Source: Serpentinimonas raichei (GTDB taxonomy: Bacteria; Pseudomonadota; Gammaproteobacteria; Burkholderiales; Burkholderiaceae_C). From it: 64,000 bases of DNA. The stretch spans positions 2,115,858 through 2,179,857 of the forward strand of contig NZ_AP014568.1 in NCBI RefSeq assembly GCF_000828895.1, in the 5' to 3' direction. Within the stretch, counting starts at the first letter, position 1; the number at the start of each line of letters is the position of its first letter. Below, piece by piece: positions 28,560-39,739 of this stretch. The position numbers and the translations under genes are program-made. The notes beneath the pieces are model-generated. The model was given only the letters and a program-made list of their open reading frames with translations, had not been told where the DNA came from and made no database searches.

Positions 28560-29483
28560 CTACCAGGCCGCCGCCAAACGGCCCAGACCCGCCGGCGCTT
28601 GCGCCTCGTGGTCGAACGTGATCACCTCAAACGCCTTGGGCTGCGCCAGCAACTCGCGCAACAGGCGGTTGTTGAGCTCGTGCCCGCTGCGGTAGGCGCT
28701 GTAGGCGGCCAGCATGGGCTGCCCCACCAGGTACAGATCGCCCATGGCGTCGAGAATTTTGTGCTTGACGAACTCGTCGGCAAAGCGCAGCCCGTCGGCG
28801 TTGAGCACTTTGACGTCGTCCATGACGATGGCGTTGTCGAGCCCGCCGCCAAGCGCCAGCCCTTGGCCGCGCAGCGCCTCGACGTCGCGCGAAAAACCAA
28901 AGGTGCGGGCGCGCGCGATTTCGCGCGCATAGGGGTCGCGCCCCAGCTCGAACTCGACTTGCTGCGCGCTGGCGTTGACGGCCGGGTGCTCGAATTCGAT
29001 TTCGAAGCGCAGTTTGTAGCCGTGGTAGGGCTCCAGCCGGGCCCACTTGAGGTGCCGGCCCTCGCCCTGGCGCACCTCGACCGGGTGGCGCACGCGCAAA
29101 AAGCGCCGCGGCGCGGCCTGCGCCACGATGCCCGCGCTTTGCAGCAGGTAAACGAAGGAAGCCGCCGAACCGTCGAGGATGGGCACCTCTTCGGCCGTGA
29201 TGTCCACCAGCAGGTTGTCGATCCCTAGGCCGCAGCAGGCGCTCATCAGGTGCTCGACCGTGCTCACCTTGACGCCGCCAAGGGAGAGCGTGGAGGCGCG
29301 CCGGGTGTCGCTGACCGAGGTGGCGCGCGCCGGGATGGTGACCGGCTCGTTGAGATCGATGCGCCTAAACACGATGCCGGTATCGGGCGCCGCCGGGCGC
29401 AGCGTCAGTTCGACGCGCTCGCCGCTGTGCAGGCCAACGCCCACGGCACGGGTCAGGGTTTTGAGGGTGCGTTGTACGGTCAT
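28560..29483 (-). CDS. lpxC: UDP-3-O-acyl-GlcNAc deacetylase
   Basis: 307 residues; first committed step of lipid A synthesis, a zinc enzyme. Begins [20 protein letters not shown]; zinc and catalytic motifs visible are [45 protein letters not shown] and [10 protein letters not shown]. Start ATG 29483 gives the family's usual length; the open frame continues upstream only by chance. It closes the dcw cluster after ftsZ, as in many Proteobacteria. Confidence 0.97.
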   Translation of the reverse strand: MTVQRTLKTLTRAVGVGLHSGERVELTLRPAAPDTGIVFRRIDLNEPVTIPARATSVSDTRRASTLSLGGVKVSTVEHLMSACCGLGIDNLLVDITAEEVPILDGSAASFVYLLQSAGIVAQAAPRRFLRVRHPVEVRQGEGRHLKWARLEPYHGYKLRFEIEFEHPAVNASAQQVEFELGRDPYAREIARARTFGFSRDVEALRGQGLALGGGLDNAIVMDDVKVLNADGLRFADEFVKHKILDAMGDLYLVGQPMLAAYSAYRSGHELNNRLLRELLAQPKAFEVITFDHEAQAPAGLGRLAAAW

Positions 29484-29571
29484 TGGGCGCATTGTAGATT
29501 TTTCTTCAGGCGCGGACCGACCCGGCGGCGTAAGCCCCCGTGACAGCGGTAAGCAAACGCAAGCCGCGCCT

Positions 29572-30816
29572 TCAGTCGGCCTGGCGGCGCAAAAAGGCCG
29601 GGATTTCGTGGTCGTCCATGCCCCCCAGCGAAAGCGCCTCGACGCGCGCGGCGGCCGAACTGCGGTCGTGCGGGCGCTGCCAGACCTTGGGCACCTCGGC
29701 GTTGCCCGCGCGCGTGAACACCGTGCTGCGCACCCCATTGCCCCCGCTGCTGGAGCCCACTGGCGTGGTCAGGGTGGGGATGAAGGGCACGTCGTCGGTG
29801 CCGGTGCGCAGGCTGCGGGCCGGGCTTGGGACCACGCTCAGCGGCTGGCGCGCGCCGACGCGGTTCAGGCCAGTGGCCACTACGGTGACGCGGATGGCAT
29901 CGCCCAGCGCATCGTCGTAGGCGGTGCCGTAGATCACGTTGGCGTCGCCGGCGGCAAAGGCGCGAATGGTGTTCATGGCCAGCTTGGACTCGTTGAGTTT
30001 GAGCGAGCCCTTGGCAGCGCTGATCAGCACCAGCACGCCCTTGGCACCCTTCATGTCCACCCCTTCGAGCAGCGGGCAGGCCACGGCCTGCTCGGCGGCG
30101 ATGCGGGCGCGGTCGGGCCCGCTGACCACGGCGGTGCCCATCATGGCTTTGCCGGGCTCGCTCATGACGGTGCGCACGTCCTCGAAGTCCACGTTCACCA
30201 GCGCTTCCACGTTGATGATCTCGGCGATGCCGCCGACGGCGTTTTTGAGCACGTCGTTGGCTTCGGCAAAGGCCTCGTCTTGCGTCACGTCGTCGCCCAG
30301 CACCTCTTGCAGCTTGTCGTTGAGCACCACGATCAGCGAGTCCACGTGCCCTTCGAGCTCGGCCAGCCCGGTGTCGGCGTTTTTCATGCGCCGATCGCCC
30401 TCCCAGTCAAAGGGCTTGGTGACCACGCCGACCGTGAGCACGCCCATCTCTTTGGCGATCTTGGCGATGATCGGCGCCGCCCCGGTGCCGGTGCCGCCGC
30501 CCAGGCCGGCGGTGATGAACAGCATGTGCGCGCCTTCGATGGCTTCGCGGATGGTGGCCTCGGCCTGTTCGGCCGCCGTACGCCCCTTGTCGGGCTTGCT
30601 GCCCGCCCCTAGGCCGGTTTGGCCGAGCTGGATCACGCGGTGCGCGGCGGTTTTGCTCAGCGCCTGCGCGTCGGTGTTGGCGCAGATGAACTCCACCCCC
30701 TGCACCCGGCAGCGGATCATGTGTTCGACCGCATTGCTGCCGCCGCCGCCGACGCCGATCACCTTGATCTGGGTGCCGCGGTTGAACTCTTCGACTTCGA
30801 TCATTTCAATGCTCAT
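29572..30816 (-). CDS. ftsZ: Cell division GTPase FtsZ
   Basis: 414 residues. Tubulin-like GTPase that forms the Z ring: [17 protein letters not shown], the tubulin signature [10 protein letters not shown], and the T7 loop [11 protein letters not shown]. An Arg/Ser/Thr-rich linker follows, then the conserved C-terminal peptide [14 protein letters not shown] that binds FtsA and other partners. ATG 30816 ([14 protein letters not shown]) is chosen over 30852. ftsA lies 40 bases upstream. Confidence 0.98.
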   Translation of the reverse strand: MSIEMIEVEEFNRGTQIKVIGVGGGGSNAVEHMIRCRVQGVEFICANTDAQALSKTAAHRVIQLGQTGLGAGSKPDKGRTAAEQAEATIREAIEGAHMLFITAGLGGGTGTGAAPIIAKIAKEMGVLTVGVVTKPFDWEGDRRMKNADTGLAELEGHVDSLIVVLNDKLQEVLGDDVTQDEAFAEANDVLKNAVGGIAEIINVEALVNVDFEDVRTVMSEPGKAMMGTAVVSGPDRARIAAEQAVACPLLEGVDMKGAKGVLVLISAAKGSLKLNESKLAMNTIRAFAAGDANVIYGTAYDDALGDAIRVTVVATGLNRVGARQPLSVVPSPARSLRTGTDDVPFIPTLTTPVGSSSGGNGVRSTVFTRAGNAEVPKVWQRPHDRSSAAARVEALSLGGMDDHEIPAFLRRQAD

Positions 30817-30856
30817 TGCTTTACTCCTTGCTTGTCCAGAAAAAAACGCCAAAAAA

Positions 30857-32086
30857 TCAGAAATTGCCGACGAACCAGTCTTTGATGCGACCCACGGCGC
30901 TGCCCACGGAGCCGCTTTTCTGTGCCACCTTGTGCCCGCGCAGCCGCGCCAGCCGCGCCTCCTCCAGCAAGCCCATGACGGTGGCGGCGCGCGGTTGCGC
31001 CACCATGTCGCTCAGGGCCCCACGGTAGCCGGGCACGCCTCGGCGCACCGGCTTGAGGAAGATGTCTTCGCCCAGCTCGACCATGCCCGGCATGGCGGCG
31101 CTGCCACCGACAAGCACGATGCCGCTCGAGAGCAGCTCTTCGTGCCCCGATTCGCGGATGACTTGCAGCGCCAGCGCAAAGATTTCCTCCACCCGCGGCT
31201 CGATCACGCCGGCCAGCGCCTGGCGGCTGAGCAGGCGCGGGCCGCGGTCGCCCAGCCCCGGCACCTCGACTTGTTGCTCGGGGTCGGCCAGCAACTGCTT
31301 GGCGCAACCGCTCTCGACCTTGATGTCCTCGGCGTCCTTGGTCGGGGTGCGCAAGGCCATGGCGATGTCGTTGGTGATGAGGTCGCCGGCGATCGGGATC
31401 ACCGCCGTGTGGCGGATCGCGCCGCCGGCAAAGATCGCCACGTCGGTGGTGCCGGCACCGATGTCGAGCAGCGCCACGCCCAGCTCTTTTTCGTCGTCGG
31501 TCAGCACCGAGAGGCTGGAAGCGAGCGGGTTGAGCAGCAGCTGCTCCACCTCCAGCCCGCAGCGGCGCACGCACTTGAGGATGTTCTCGGCCGCGCTCTG
31601 CGCCCCGGTGACGATGTGCACGCGCGACTCGAGCCGGATGCCGCTCATACCGATCGGCTCCTTGACCTCTTGCCCGTCGATCACGAACTCCTGCGGCTCC
31701 ACCAGCAACAGGCGCTGGTCGGTCGAGATGTGGATGGCCTTGGCGGTATCGAGCACGCGCGCCACGTCGGCGGGGGTGACTTCGCGATCGCGGATCGCCA
31801 CCATGCCGCTGGAGTTGAAGCCCCGGATGTGGCTGCCGGTGATGCCGGTGTAGACGCGCGCGATGCGGCAGTCGGCCATCAACTCGGCCTCTTTGAGCGC
31901 CTGCTGGATGCTCTGCACGGTGGCGTCGATGTTGACCACCACGCCGCGCTTGAGGCCGTTGCTCGGAGCCACGCCCAAGCCGGCCAGCTTGAGCGACCCA
32001 TCGGGCAGCACCTCGGCCACCACCACCATGATCTTGGCGGTGCCGATATCGAGTCCGACGACGATGTCTTTGCTTTCTTTGGGCAT
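30857..32086 (-). CDS. ftsA: Cell division protein FtsA
   Basis: 409 residues of the actin-like ATPase fold that tethers FtsZ to the membrane: phosphate 1 IVVGLDIGTAKIMVVVAEV, the 1C domain, phosphate 2 VALLDIGAGTTDVAIFAGG, and adenosine motif SGIVLVGGSAAMPGM. The C-terminus RIKDWFVGNF is the amphipathic membrane-targeting helix. Confidence 0.98.
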   Translation of the reverse strand: MPKESKDIVVGLDIGTAKIMVVVAEVLPDGSLKLAGLGVAPSNGLKRGVVVNIDATVQSIQQALKEAELMADCRIARVYTGITGSHIRGFNSSGMVAIRDREVTPADVARVLDTAKAIHISTDQRLLLVEPQEFVIDGQEVKEPIGMSGIRLESRVHIVTGAQSAAENILKCVRRCGLEVEQLLLNPLASSLSVLTDDEKELGVALLDIGAGTTDVAIFAGGAIRHTAVIPIAGDLITNDIAMALRTPTKDAEDIKVESGCAKQLLADPEQQVEVPGLGDRGPRLLSRQALAGVIEPRVEEIFALALQVIRESGHEELLSSGIVLVGGSAAMPGMVELGEDIFLKPVRRGVPGYRGALSDMVAQPRAATVMGLLEEARLARLRGHKVAQKSGSVGSAVGRIKDWFVGNF

Positions 32087-32098
32087 GGCGGTATTTGA

Positions 32099-32929
32099 TT
32101 AAGGGGTCGGAGCGGCGGGCGCTTGCGCAGGTCTGCTGGGCCCGGGCTGCGGGGGCGGCAATTGCAATTCGGCCAGTGTGCTCACGCCCTGGATGCGCAG
32201 GGCGTAGCCGTCGGGGTGGCGCAGATCGACGGTTTCAAGGGGCCGCCCGCCGTAGTGCTGCAGCAGGGCCGGCACGGTTTGGGTGAACCGTTCCACCCGC
32301 TGCTGCAGCTCCAAGGGGCTGCCGCGCCCGATCTCGATGCGCGCGCCGTCGTCGAGCACGATGCGCCAACTGCCGCGCTCGTCGAGCGACAGTTGCTCGA
32401 TGCCCCAGCCGTTTCGCTCAAACACGGGCCGCACGCTGCGGTAGAGTTCGAGCACCTGTGTGGCCCGCTCGCTGGGGCCGGCCAACACGCTCCAGTTGAG
32501 CCCCTGCCCCAGCGCCGGCTCGGCCTCGAACACCTCACCGTACTGATTCAGCAACTGCGTGCCCCCGGCCTGGCCCCACCACGCCAGCGGCTGGTGTTCT
32601 TCGATGGTGATGCGCAGCCGGTTCGGGAATTGGCGCTGCACCACGGCGCTGCGCACCCACGGCGCGCCTTGCACCAACTGCTGCACCTGAAGCAAGTCGA
32701 GCGTCCACAGATTGCCCTGCAGCCGACCCGCCACATGCGCCTGCAGCGCGGCCGCGCGCTGATTCTGCACGTCGCCGTACACCTCAATCGCGCTCAAACT
32801 CCAGACCGGTTGCCGCACCACCCAGCCACCCAGCGCCGCCAAGGCCAGCACGGCGGCGAGCGCGTACAGGGCGGCGGCGGCGCCGTCCATCAGGCGCACG
32901 TCGAGCGGCAGGGCTTGGGTGGCGTTCAT
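32099..32929 (-). CDS. ftsQ: Cell division protein FtsQ
   Basis: 276 residues: cytosolic N-terminus, one membrane helix (LYALAAVLALAALGGWVV), then the POTRA domain (SLSAIEVYGDVQNQRAAALQ) and the FtsQ beta domain (WVRSAVVQRQFPNRLRITIEEH). Bitopic scaffold that recruits FtsB/FtsL in the divisome. The C-terminal tail is Pro-rich. Confidence 0.95.
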   Translation of the reverse strand: MNATQALPLDVRLMDGAAAALYALAAVLALAALGGWVVRQPVWSLSAIEVYGDVQNQRAAALQAHVAGRLQGNLWTLDLLQVQQLVQGAPWVRSAVVQRQFPNRLRITIEEHQPLAWWGQAGGTQLLNQYGEVFEAEPALGQGLNWSVLAGPSERATQVLELYRSVRPVFERNGWGIEQLSLDERGSWRIVLDDGARIEIGRGSPLELQQRVERFTQTVPALLQHYGGRPLETVDLRHPDGYALRIQGVSTLAELQLPPPQPGPSRPAQAPAAPTP

Positions 32930-32933
32930 GGCG

Positions 32934-33962
32934 TTACTGGGGTTGCCCCGCGGTGCCGGTGCCGGTCAGCGCGGCGGGCAAGGGGTTGTCCAGGCCCGCG
33001 CTGGCCAGCACCTGCAGGCACAAGGCCTCGTAGCTCAGGCCCACGGCGCGCGCCGCCATCGGCACCAGCGAGTGCCCGGTCATGCCGGGCGAGGAGTTGA
33101 GCTCCAGCAGATAAGGGCGGCGCGTGGCGGCGTCTATCATCACATCCACCCGCGACCAGCCGCGGCAGTCCAGGCTCTGGTAGGCCTGCAGCGCCAGGCG
33201 CTGGATGGCGGCCTCCTCGGCCGCCGGCAGGCCACTGGGGATGAGGTACTGGGTTTCGTCGCTGAAGTATTTGTGCTCGTAGTCGTAGTTGCCGCCGGGC
33301 ACCTGGATGCGGATCAGGGGCAGCGCCTGCGCCGCCTCGCCTTGGCCGAGCAGCGCCACCGTGACCTCGTCGCCCACGATGCATTGCTCGCACAGCACCT
33401 CGGGGTCGCACTGGGCCGCCAGCGCGTAGGCGGCGGCGCACTCGCTGGCGTGGCTGATCTTGCTCAGGCCGATGGTCGAGCCCTCGCGCGCCGGTTTGAC
33501 GATCATGGGCGCGCCCAAGGCGGCCAGCGCGGCCTCGGTTTCGGCGCCGCTGCGCACCTGGCGCCAGTCGGGCGTGGGCAGCCCCTCGGCGCGCCAAATG
33601 CGCTTGCTCATGATTTTGTCCATGCTCAGGCTGGAGGACAGCACGCCGGGCCCGGTGTAGGCGATGCCCATCAGCTCCAGCGCGCCCTGCACCGTGCCGT
33701 CTTCGCCAAAGCGGCCGTGCAGGGTGATGAAGGCACGCTCGAAGCCCTGGGCCTTGAGCTGCCAGAGCTCGCGCTCGGCCGGGTCGAAGGCGTGCGCATC
33801 GACGCCGCTGCGCTGCAAGGCCGCCAGCACGCCCTGCCCGGACATGAGCGAGACTTCGCGCTCGGCCGAAAAGCCGCCCAGCAACACCGCCACCTTGCCC
33901 AGTGCGCGCGGATCGATCTGGCTGGCGTTCGGGCTAGCGTTTTGGCTTGCGTTTTGGCTCAT
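32934..33962 (-). CDS. ddl: D-alanine--D-alanine ligase
   Basis: 342 residues, ATP-grasp enzyme making the D-Ala-D-Ala dipeptide for MurF. Motifs: [53 protein letters not shown] and [16 protein letters not shown]. The extra N-terminus encodes an Asn-Ala-Ser-Gln repeat from three 12-bp DNA units (33925-33960). ATG 33962 overlaps the murC stop (ATGA). Confidence 0.97.
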   Translation of the reverse strand: MSQNASQNASPNASQIDPRALGKVAVLLGGFSAEREVSLMSGQGVLAALQRSGVDAHAFDPAERELWQLKAQGFERAFITLHGRFGEDGTVQGALELMGIAYTGPGVLSSSLSMDKIMSKRIWRAEGLPTPDWRQVRSGAETEAALAALGAPMIVKPAREGSTIGLSKISHASECAAAYALAAQCDPEVLCEQCIVGDEVTVALLGQGEAAQALPLIRIQVPGGNYDYEHKYFSDETQYLIPSGLPAAEEAAIQRLALQAYQSLDCRGWSRVDVMIDAATRRPYLLELNSSPGMTGHSLVPMAARAVGLSYEALCLQVLASAGLDNPLPAALTGTGTAGQPQ

Positions 33963-35419
33963 GCGGGCTCCTGTTCGGGTTTGGCTTGCGCGGAGCTGGG
34001 TTGCGTGGCAATGGGTGGTGCCGCATCGGCCAGCTCGCGCACCTGCGCCGCCACGCTGCCGATCGAGCCCGCGCCCATGCACAGCAGCACGTCATCGGCC
34101 TGGGCGCAGTCCAGAATCGCTTGCGCCAGCGCGCCCACTTCGGGCACGAACAGCGGTTCGAGCTTGCCCGCCACGCGCAGCGCCCGCGCCAGCGCCCGGC
34201 CATCGGCGGCCACGATCGGGGCTTCGCCGGCGGCATAGACCTCGGTCAGCAGCACGGCGTCGGCCGCGCCCATCACGCGCACGAAATCCTCGAAGCAGTC
34301 GCGCGTGCGGCTGTAGCGGTGCGGCTGAAAGGCCAGCACCAGCCGCCGACCGGGAAAGGCCCCGCGCGCCGCCGCCAGCGTGGCCGCCATTTCCACTGGG
34401 TGGTGTCCGTAGTCGTCGATCAGGGTGGCGCTGCCGCCGCCGGGCAGCGGCGCCTCGCCGTGGCGCTGGAAGCGCCGCCCCACGCCCTTGAACTGCGCCA
34501 GCGCCTGCAGCAGCGCGGCATCGGGCAGGCTGAGCTCGGCCGCCAGCGCGATCGCCGCCAGCGCATTGAGCACATTGTGCTGCCCCGGCAGGTTGAGCAC
34601 CACGTCGAGGTCGGGCAGCTCGACCCCGTTGCGCCGCTGCACCCGAAAGTGCATCTGCGCCCCGACGGCGCGCAGATCGAGCGCGCGAACTTGCGCGTCC
34701 GGGCTCAGGCCGTAGCTGGTGATGGGGCGCTGGATGTCGCCCAGCAGGCCGCGCAGGTGCGGGTCGTCGATGCAGACCACGGCGGCACCGTAAAAAGGCA
34801 TGCGGTGCAGGAACTCGACGAAGGCCTGCTTGAGGCGGCCGAAGTCGTGCCCGTAGGTGTCCATGTGGTCGGCGTCGATGTTGGTGACGACCGCCAGCAC
34901 CGGCAGCAGATTCAGGAAGGAGGCGTCGGACTCGTCGGCTTCGACCACGATGTATTCGCCCGCACCCAGGCGCGCGTTGGCCCCGGCGCTGTTGAGGCGC
35001 CCGCCGATGACGAAGGTCGGGTCCAGCCCGGCAGCGGCGAGCACGCTGGCGACCAAGCTGGTGGTGGTGGTTTTGCCGTGCGTGCCGGCGATGGCGATGC
35101 CTTTTTGCATGCGCATCAGCTCGGCCAGCATGAGCGCGCGCGGCACCACCGGCAGCAGCCGCTGGTGCGCGGCCACCACTTCCGGGTTGTCGGGTTTGAC
35201 GGCGGTGGAGGTGACGATGCAGTCGGCCCCCACGATCTGGCTGGCGGCGTGCCCGATGTGCACGCACGCGCCCAGGCGTTGCAGGCGCTCGGTGGCGGCG
35301 CTGGCGCTCAGGTCGGAGCCGCTGACGGTGTAGCCTTGGTTGAGCAGCACCTCGGCGATGCCGCTCATGCCCGAGCCGCCGATGCCGACGAAGTGGATGT
35401 GTCGAATCGCGTGTTTCAT
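33959..35419 (-). CDS. murC: UDP-N-acetylmuramate--L-alanine ligase
   Basis: 486 residues; adds L-Ala to UDP-MurNAc. The N-terminal Rossmann-like part ([19 protein letters not shown]), P-loop [27 protein letters not shown], and the C-terminal [15 protein letters not shown] and [12 protein letters not shown] are all present. Overlaps murG and ddl by four bases each. Confidence 0.97.
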   Translation of the reverse strand: MKHAIRHIHFVGIGGSGMSGIAEVLLNQGYTVSGSDLSASAATERLQRLGACVHIGHAASQIVGADCIVTSTAVKPDNPEVVAAHQRLLPVVPRALMLAELMRMQKGIAIAGTHGKTTTTSLVASVLAAAGLDPTFVIGGRLNSAGANARLGAGEYIVVEADESDASFLNLLPVLAVVTNIDADHMDTYGHDFGRLKQAFVEFLHRMPFYGAAVVCIDDPHLRGLLGDIQRPITSYGLSPDAQVRALDLRAVGAQMHFRVQRRNGVELPDLDVVLNLPGQHNVLNALAAIALAAELSLPDAALLQALAQFKGVGRRFQRHGEAPLPGGGSATLIDDYGHHPVEMAATLAAARGAFPGRRLVLAFQPHRYSRTRDCFEDFVRVMGAADAVLLTEVYAAGEAPIVAADGRALARALRVAGKLEPLFVPEVGALAQAILDCAQADDVLLCMGAGSIGSVAAQVRELADAAPPIATQPSSAQAKPEQEPA

Positions 35420-36501
35420 GGTTTTTTGTGGGCGATCAGTTGTTCGCAGGCTTGCAGCAGCGCCGACACGGCCCCGGTGCGCGCCTGCGCGTGGGCGCGT
35501 TCGGCGCGCTGCAGCAGCTCGGCGCGGGTAAGGCTGCGCAGTTGCTGCGCGAGGTCGGCGGCGTTGAGCTGCGGCTGTGGCAGCAGCCAAGCGGCCCCGG
35601 CCTCGACCAGGAAGCGCGCGTTGTGGGTCTGGTGGTCATCGACGGCGTGCGGGAAGGGCACCAAGATGGCGGCCGCCCCCACCGCCGCCAGCTCGGTCAC
35701 GGTGCTGGCCCCGGCGCGCGCCAGCACCAAGTCGGCCTCGGCGTAGGCGGCGGCGGTGTCGTCGATGAAGGGCGTGAGTTCGGCCTGCACCCCGACGGCG
35801 GCGTAGGCGGCGCGCAGGGCCTCGATCTGCTTGGCGCCGCTTTGGTGCCGCACCAGCGGGCGCTGCGCCGGGTCGATCAGGGCCAGCGCCTGCGGCACGG
35901 TGTGGTTGAGGGCCTGCGCCCCCAAGCTGCCCCCCACCACCAGCAGCTTGAGCGGCCCGCTGCGCCCGGCAAAGCGCTGCGCCGGCGGCGGCTGCTGCGT
36001 GAAGGCGGCGCGCAGCGGGTTGCCGACCCATTCGCCCTTGGGCAAGGCCTGGGGGTAGGCGGTGAAGACGCGGTCGGCCACCTGCGCCAACACCTTGTTG
36101 GCCAGCCCGGCGATGGCGTTTTGCTCGTGCAGCAGCAAGGGGGAGCCGGCCAGCACGCTCATCATGCCGCCGGGGAAGCTGATGTAGCCGCCCAGGCCCA
36201 GCACCACGTCGGGGCGCAGGCGGCGCAGCACGCGAAAGCTCTGCACAAACGCCAGTTGCAGCCGCAGCGGCAACAGCGCCAGCCGCAGCAGGCCCTTGCC
36301 GCGCACGCCGCCGAAGTTCACCGGCTCGAAGGCAAAGCCGCGCTCGGGCACCAGCCGCGCCTCCATGCTCTCGGGCGCGCCGAGCCAGTGCACGCGCCAG
36401 CCGCTTTCGCGCAGCGCCTCGGCCACGGCCAAGCCGGGAAAGATGTGGCCGCCGGTGCCACCGGCCATGATCAGGGCCACCGGGCTGGGGCTGGTGCTCA
36501 T
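35416..36501 (-). CDS. murG: UDP-GlcNAc:lipid I N-acetylglucosaminyltransferase
   Basis: 361 residues, GT28; converts lipid I to lipid II at the inner face of the membrane. N-terminal [20 protein letters not shown], the G loop [11 protein letters not shown], and the donor site [25 protein letters not shown] and [13 protein letters not shown] 36501 overlaps the ftsW stop. Confidence 0.97.
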   Translation of the reverse strand: MSTSPSPVALIMAGGTGGHIFPGLAVAEALRESGWRVHWLGAPESMEARLVPERGFAFEPVNFGGVRGKGLLRLALLPLRLQLAFVQSFRVLRRLRPDVVLGLGGYISFPGGMMSVLAGSPLLLHEQNAIAGLANKVLAQVADRVFTAYPQALPKGEWVGNPLRAAFTQQPPPAQRFAGRSGPLKLLVVGGSLGAQALNHTVPQALALIDPAQRPLVRHQSGAKQIEALRAAYAAVGVQAELTPFIDDTAAAYAEADLVLARAGASTVTELAAVGAAAILVPFPHAVDDHQTHNARFLVEAGAAWLLPQPQLNAADLAQQLRSLTRAELLQRAERAHAQARTGAVSALLQACEQLIAHKKP

Positions 36502-37835
36502 ACCCGGCCTCCGTGCATCAATTTCCGGTTCTCGTGATCCGCGCGCAGCACGATGGCGACGGCGACCAGGTTCATCAGAATGGCGGAGCCGCCAAAGCTC
36601 ATGAAGGGCAGCGTCAGGCCCTTGGTGGGCAGCGCACCGAGGTTGACGCCGATGTTGATGAAGGCCTGAAAGCCGATCCACAGCGCGATGCCTTGCACCA
36701 GCAGGCCCGAAAAAACCTGCTCCAGCGCGATCGACTGGCGCCCGATCTGCATCATGCGCCGCACCAGCCACCAGAACACGGCGATGAGCAGCAGCACCCC
36801 GACCAGGCCCAGTTCTTCGCCGATCACAGCCAGCAAAAAGTCGGTGTGCGCTTCCGGCAGCCAGTGCAGTTTTTCGATGCTGGCGCCGAGCCCGACGCCG
36901 AACCACTCGCCGCGCCCGAAGGCGATCAGCGAGTGCGTCAACTGGTAGCCCTTGCCCAGCGCGTGTTCGGCGCTAAACGGGTCGAGGTAGGCAAAGACGC
37001 GCTCGCGCCGCCACGGCGAGCTCATGATCAGCAGCGCAAACACCGCCCCCAGCAGCCCGGCCGCCAGAAAAAACATGCGCGCACTGACGCCGCCTAGGAA
37101 CAAGATGCCCATGGCGATGACGGCGATGACGATGAAGGCGCCCATATCGGGCTGCATCAGCAGCAAAAAGCCGATCAGACCCAGCGGCACCCCCATGGGC
37201 AGCACGGCGCGCCAGAAGCGCTCTTTGAGTTCCATGCGCCGCACCATGTAACCGGCGGCGTACATGGCAATCGCCAGCTTGGCCAGCTCGGAGGGCTGAA
37301 AGTTCATCAGCCCGAGCGGAATCCAGCGCCGTGCGCCGTTGACTTCGCGCCCGATGAAGGGAATCAGCACCACGATCAGCAGCAGCACGGTGCCGGCCAG
37401 CACCCACGGCGACCACTGCTGCCAGCGCTGCATCGGCACCTGAAAGGCCAGCAAGGCCGCGACCGTGCCCACCATCAGGGCGATGGCGTGGCGGATCAGG
37501 AAGTGTTCGTGCTCGAGGTTGCGAAAGCGCGGGTTGTCGGGCATGGCGATGGAGGCCGAATAGACCATCACCAGACTCCAGCACAGCAGCGCCACCACGA
37601 CCCACAGCAGCACCTGGTCGAAGCCGAGTTCGCGCACGGCGGTGCCGCTGCGGCTGCGCGCGTGATCAACGCTGGCCAGGCGCACCGGCAGCTCGCCGGG
37701 GGCAGGGTCGCCGCGCAGCCAGCCCAGCGCGCTTGTCGGGGCGTTGAGCAGGCGCGCCCACACCCCGGCGGCACCGGTGGCACCAACCGCAGCGTTGCTG
37801 GCCAAGGCAGCCGAAGCGGAATTGGGGCGGCTCAT
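36498..37835 (-). CDS. ftsW: Lipid II polymerase FtsW (SEDS family)
   Basis: 445 residues with about ten membrane helices; SEDS glycosyltransferase that works with FtsI at the septum. Signatures: [46 protein letters not shown] and [13 protein letters not shown]. The N-terminal 65 residues are an Ala-rich cytosolic extension. ATG 37835 overlaps the murD stop by four bases. Confidence 0.97.
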   Translation of the reverse strand: MSRPNSASAALASNAAVGATGAAGVWARLLNAPTSALGWLRGDPAPGELPVRLASVDHARSRSGTAVRELGFDQVLLWVVVALLCWSLVMVYSASIAMPDNPRFRNLEHEHFLIRHAIALMVGTVAALLAFQVPMQRWQQWSPWVLAGTVLLLIVVLIPFIGREVNGARRWIPLGLMNFQPSELAKLAIAMYAAGYMVRRMELKERFWRAVLPMGVPLGLIGFLLLMQPDMGAFIVIAVIAMGILFLGGVSARMFFLAAGLLGAVFALLIMSSPWRRERVFAYLDPFSAEHALGKGYQLTHSLIAFGRGEWFGVGLGASIEKLHWLPEAHTDFLLAVIGEELGLVGVLLLIAVFWWLVRRMMQIGRQSIALEQVFSGLLVQGIALWIGFQAFINIGVNLGALPTKGLTLPFMSFGGSAILMNLVAVAIVLRADHENRKLMHGGRV

Positions 37836-39739
37836 GTGGGCGTGCCCCCTTCCTGCTGCAGCGCGCGCACTGTGGCCACGAAGACCTCGGCGCGGTGCGC
37901 GTAGTCGCGAAACATATCGAGGCTGGCGCAAGCCGGCGAGAGCAGCACCGCGTCACCGGGGCGCGCTTGGGCGGCGCACCAGCGCACGGCTTCGGGCAAG
38001 GTGGTGCAGCGTTGCAGCGGCACGCCGCTGGCACCCAGCACCGCCTCGAGGGCGGCGGCATCGCGCCCGATCAGCGCCACCGCGCGCACGTAGCGCGCCA
38101 CGGCCGGGGCCAGCGGTTTGAAGTCTTGCCCTTTGCCGTCGCCGCCCAAAATCAGCACCAGCCGCCGCTCGACCCCGAGCCCGTTGAGTGCTGCCAGTGT
38201 GGCACCGACGTTGGTGCCTTTGCTGTCGTCGATGTATTCGATGTCGGCCACGATGCCGACCGGCTCGACCCGGTGCGGCTCGCCGCGGTAGTCGCGCAAG
38301 CCGTGCAGCAGCGCCGCCAGCGGAGCCCCGACCGCGGTCGCCAGCGCCAGCGCCGCCAGCGCGTTGCTGGCGTTGTGGCGGCCCCGGATGCGCAAGGCCT
38401 CGGCGGGCATGAGGGCTTGCAGCCGCAGGGCGCTGGCTGTTGGTGTGCGGGCGGGCTCGCCGCTGACTTGGGCACGCACCAGCCAAGTGAGGCCGTTGAC
38501 GGTCTGCAAGCCCCAGTCGCCGGGGCGCTGGGGCGCATCGGTGCCGAATGTGACGTAGGGACGTGCCGGGGCACTCGGTGCAGTGGCTTTGGCAGCGTGG
38601 CGGCGCGCTTTGCCGCCTGCTGTGGTGACAGAGGCCGGGGCTTGCGGGCACCAGCCCATGACGGTGGGGTCGTCGCGGTTAAGCAGCATCAGGGCGCGCT
38701 GGCCGTAGATGCGCGCCTTGGCGGCCCCGTAGGCGGCCATGTTGCCGTGCCAGTCGAGGTGGTCTTCGCTCAGGTTGAGCACGGTGGCGGCGCTGGCCTC
38801 GAAGCCCTGCACCGCGTCGAGCTGGAAGCTGGAGAGCTCGAGCACCCAGGCTTGCGGCAAGTCGCCGCTGTGCAGGCGCTGGCGCAGTTCGTCGAGCAGG
38901 GTCGGGCCGATGTTGCCCGCCACCGCCACCGACCAGCCGGCCGCGCGCAGCAGGTGTGCGGTGAGCGCGGTGGTGGTGGTTTTGCCGTTGGTGCCGGTGA
39001 TGGCGAGCACGTGGGGGCGGTATGTGGGGGTCGGGCTGCTTTGGGCGTTGGCGTTGGCGGCGCTGCTGCGGCCTGGGGTGCTGGCGTGCGCAGCGGGGGC
39101 TGCGCTGGGCCGGTGCGCGGAATCGGCGAGCAACTCATGCGTGCACGGGGCTGCGGCTGTGGTGGCGGGGCCCGGGCTGGGCCGGGGTGAGGAATCGGAA
39201 CGTGTGACTGACGAACCCCGGCCCAGCCCGGGCCCCGTCGCCGCAGCCGTCCCATCCAAAGACCCAGCCAAGTCCTGCGCCCCGCCCAACGCCTCCAGCG
39301 CCTGACCGAACAAGCCCAGCTCGCCCACGATCGTCACCCCGGCTTGCTGCGCGGCGGCGGCCAGCCCGGCCATGTCGCTGGGCAAAATGCCGGGGCTGCG
39401 ACACACCAGCGCCCACGGGGCGGCGGCGAACAAGGCGGCGTCGAAGCGCGTTTGCAGGCGCACGGTGGTCTGCGGCGCTTCGGCGGCCAGCACGGCGGCT
39501 TGGGGCGCGCTGGCGCGGGTGTCGGCCACCGTGACCTGCGCCCCGGCCAGCGCACACCAGCGCGCCAGCGCCAGCCCGGATGCGCCTAGGCCCAGCACCA
39601 GCACCGGCCGCCCATGCAGCGCCTGCGCCGCCGGAGCCAGCGCCAAGCGCAGCCAGTCCGGCTGGCTGGCGCCGGGCAGGGCAGCGGCCGCGCTGGGGTC
39701 GGGCACGGCGCTGGCTGGGGGGAACGGCCGGGTGTTCAT
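37832..39739 (-). CDS. murD: UDP-MurNAc-L-Ala--D-Glu ligase, enlarged by an insertion
   Basis: Adds D-Glu to UDP-MurNAc-L-Ala. At 635 residues it is far longer than the usual 440-500. The core is complete: [17 protein letters not shown]-loop [57 protein letters not shown] and [14 protein letters not shown]. The excess is mainly a Ser/Pro/Ala-rich linker at about residues 155-230, between the first domain and the P-loop, and this linker contains a 72-bp palindromic element translated in frame. A second Ala/Lys-rich segment lies in the central domain. The open frame runs on past ATG 39739 into mraY only by chance. Confidence 0.95.
   Translation of the reverse strand: MNTRPFPPASAVPDPSAAAALPGASQPDWLRLALAPAAQALHGRPVLVLGLGASGLALARWCALAGAQVTVADTRASAPQAAVLAAEAPQTTVRLQTRFDAALFAAAPWALVCRSPGILPSDMAGLAAAAQQAGVTIVGELGLFGQALEALGGAQDLAGSLDGTAAATGPGLGRGSSVTRSDSSPRPSPGPATTAAAPCTHELLADSAHRPSAAPAAHASTPGRSSAANANAQSSPTPTYRPHVLAITGTNGKTTTTALTAHLLRAAGWSVAVAGNIGPTLLDELRQRLHSGDLPQAWVLELSSFQLDAVQGFEASAATVLNLSEDHLDWHGNMAAYGAAKARIYGQRALMLLNRDDPTVMGWCPQAPASVTTAGGKARRHAAKATAPSAPARPYVTFGTDAPQRPGDWGLQTVNGLTWLVRAQVSGEPARTPTASALRLQALMPAEALRIRGRHNASNALAALALATAVGAPLAALLHGLRDYRGEPHRVEPVGIVADIEYIDDSKGTNVGATLAALNGLGVERRLVLILGGDGKGQDFKPLAPAVARYVRAVALIGRDAAALEAVLGASGVPLQRCTTLPEAVRWCAAQARPGDAVLLSPACASLDMFRDYAHRAEVFVATVRALQQEGGTPT
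39166..39237 (-). repeat. 72-bp palindromic element inside murD
   Basis: Two perfect 23-bp inverted arms (39166-39188 and 39215-39237) flank a 26-nt core (39189-39214). The core is identical, in opposite orientation, to the core of the element in murF at 41676-41701. In murD it is translated in frame as [13 protein letters not shown] plus arm residues, in the linker before the P-loop. A REP/RPE-like repeat family is inferred. Confidence 0.85.
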
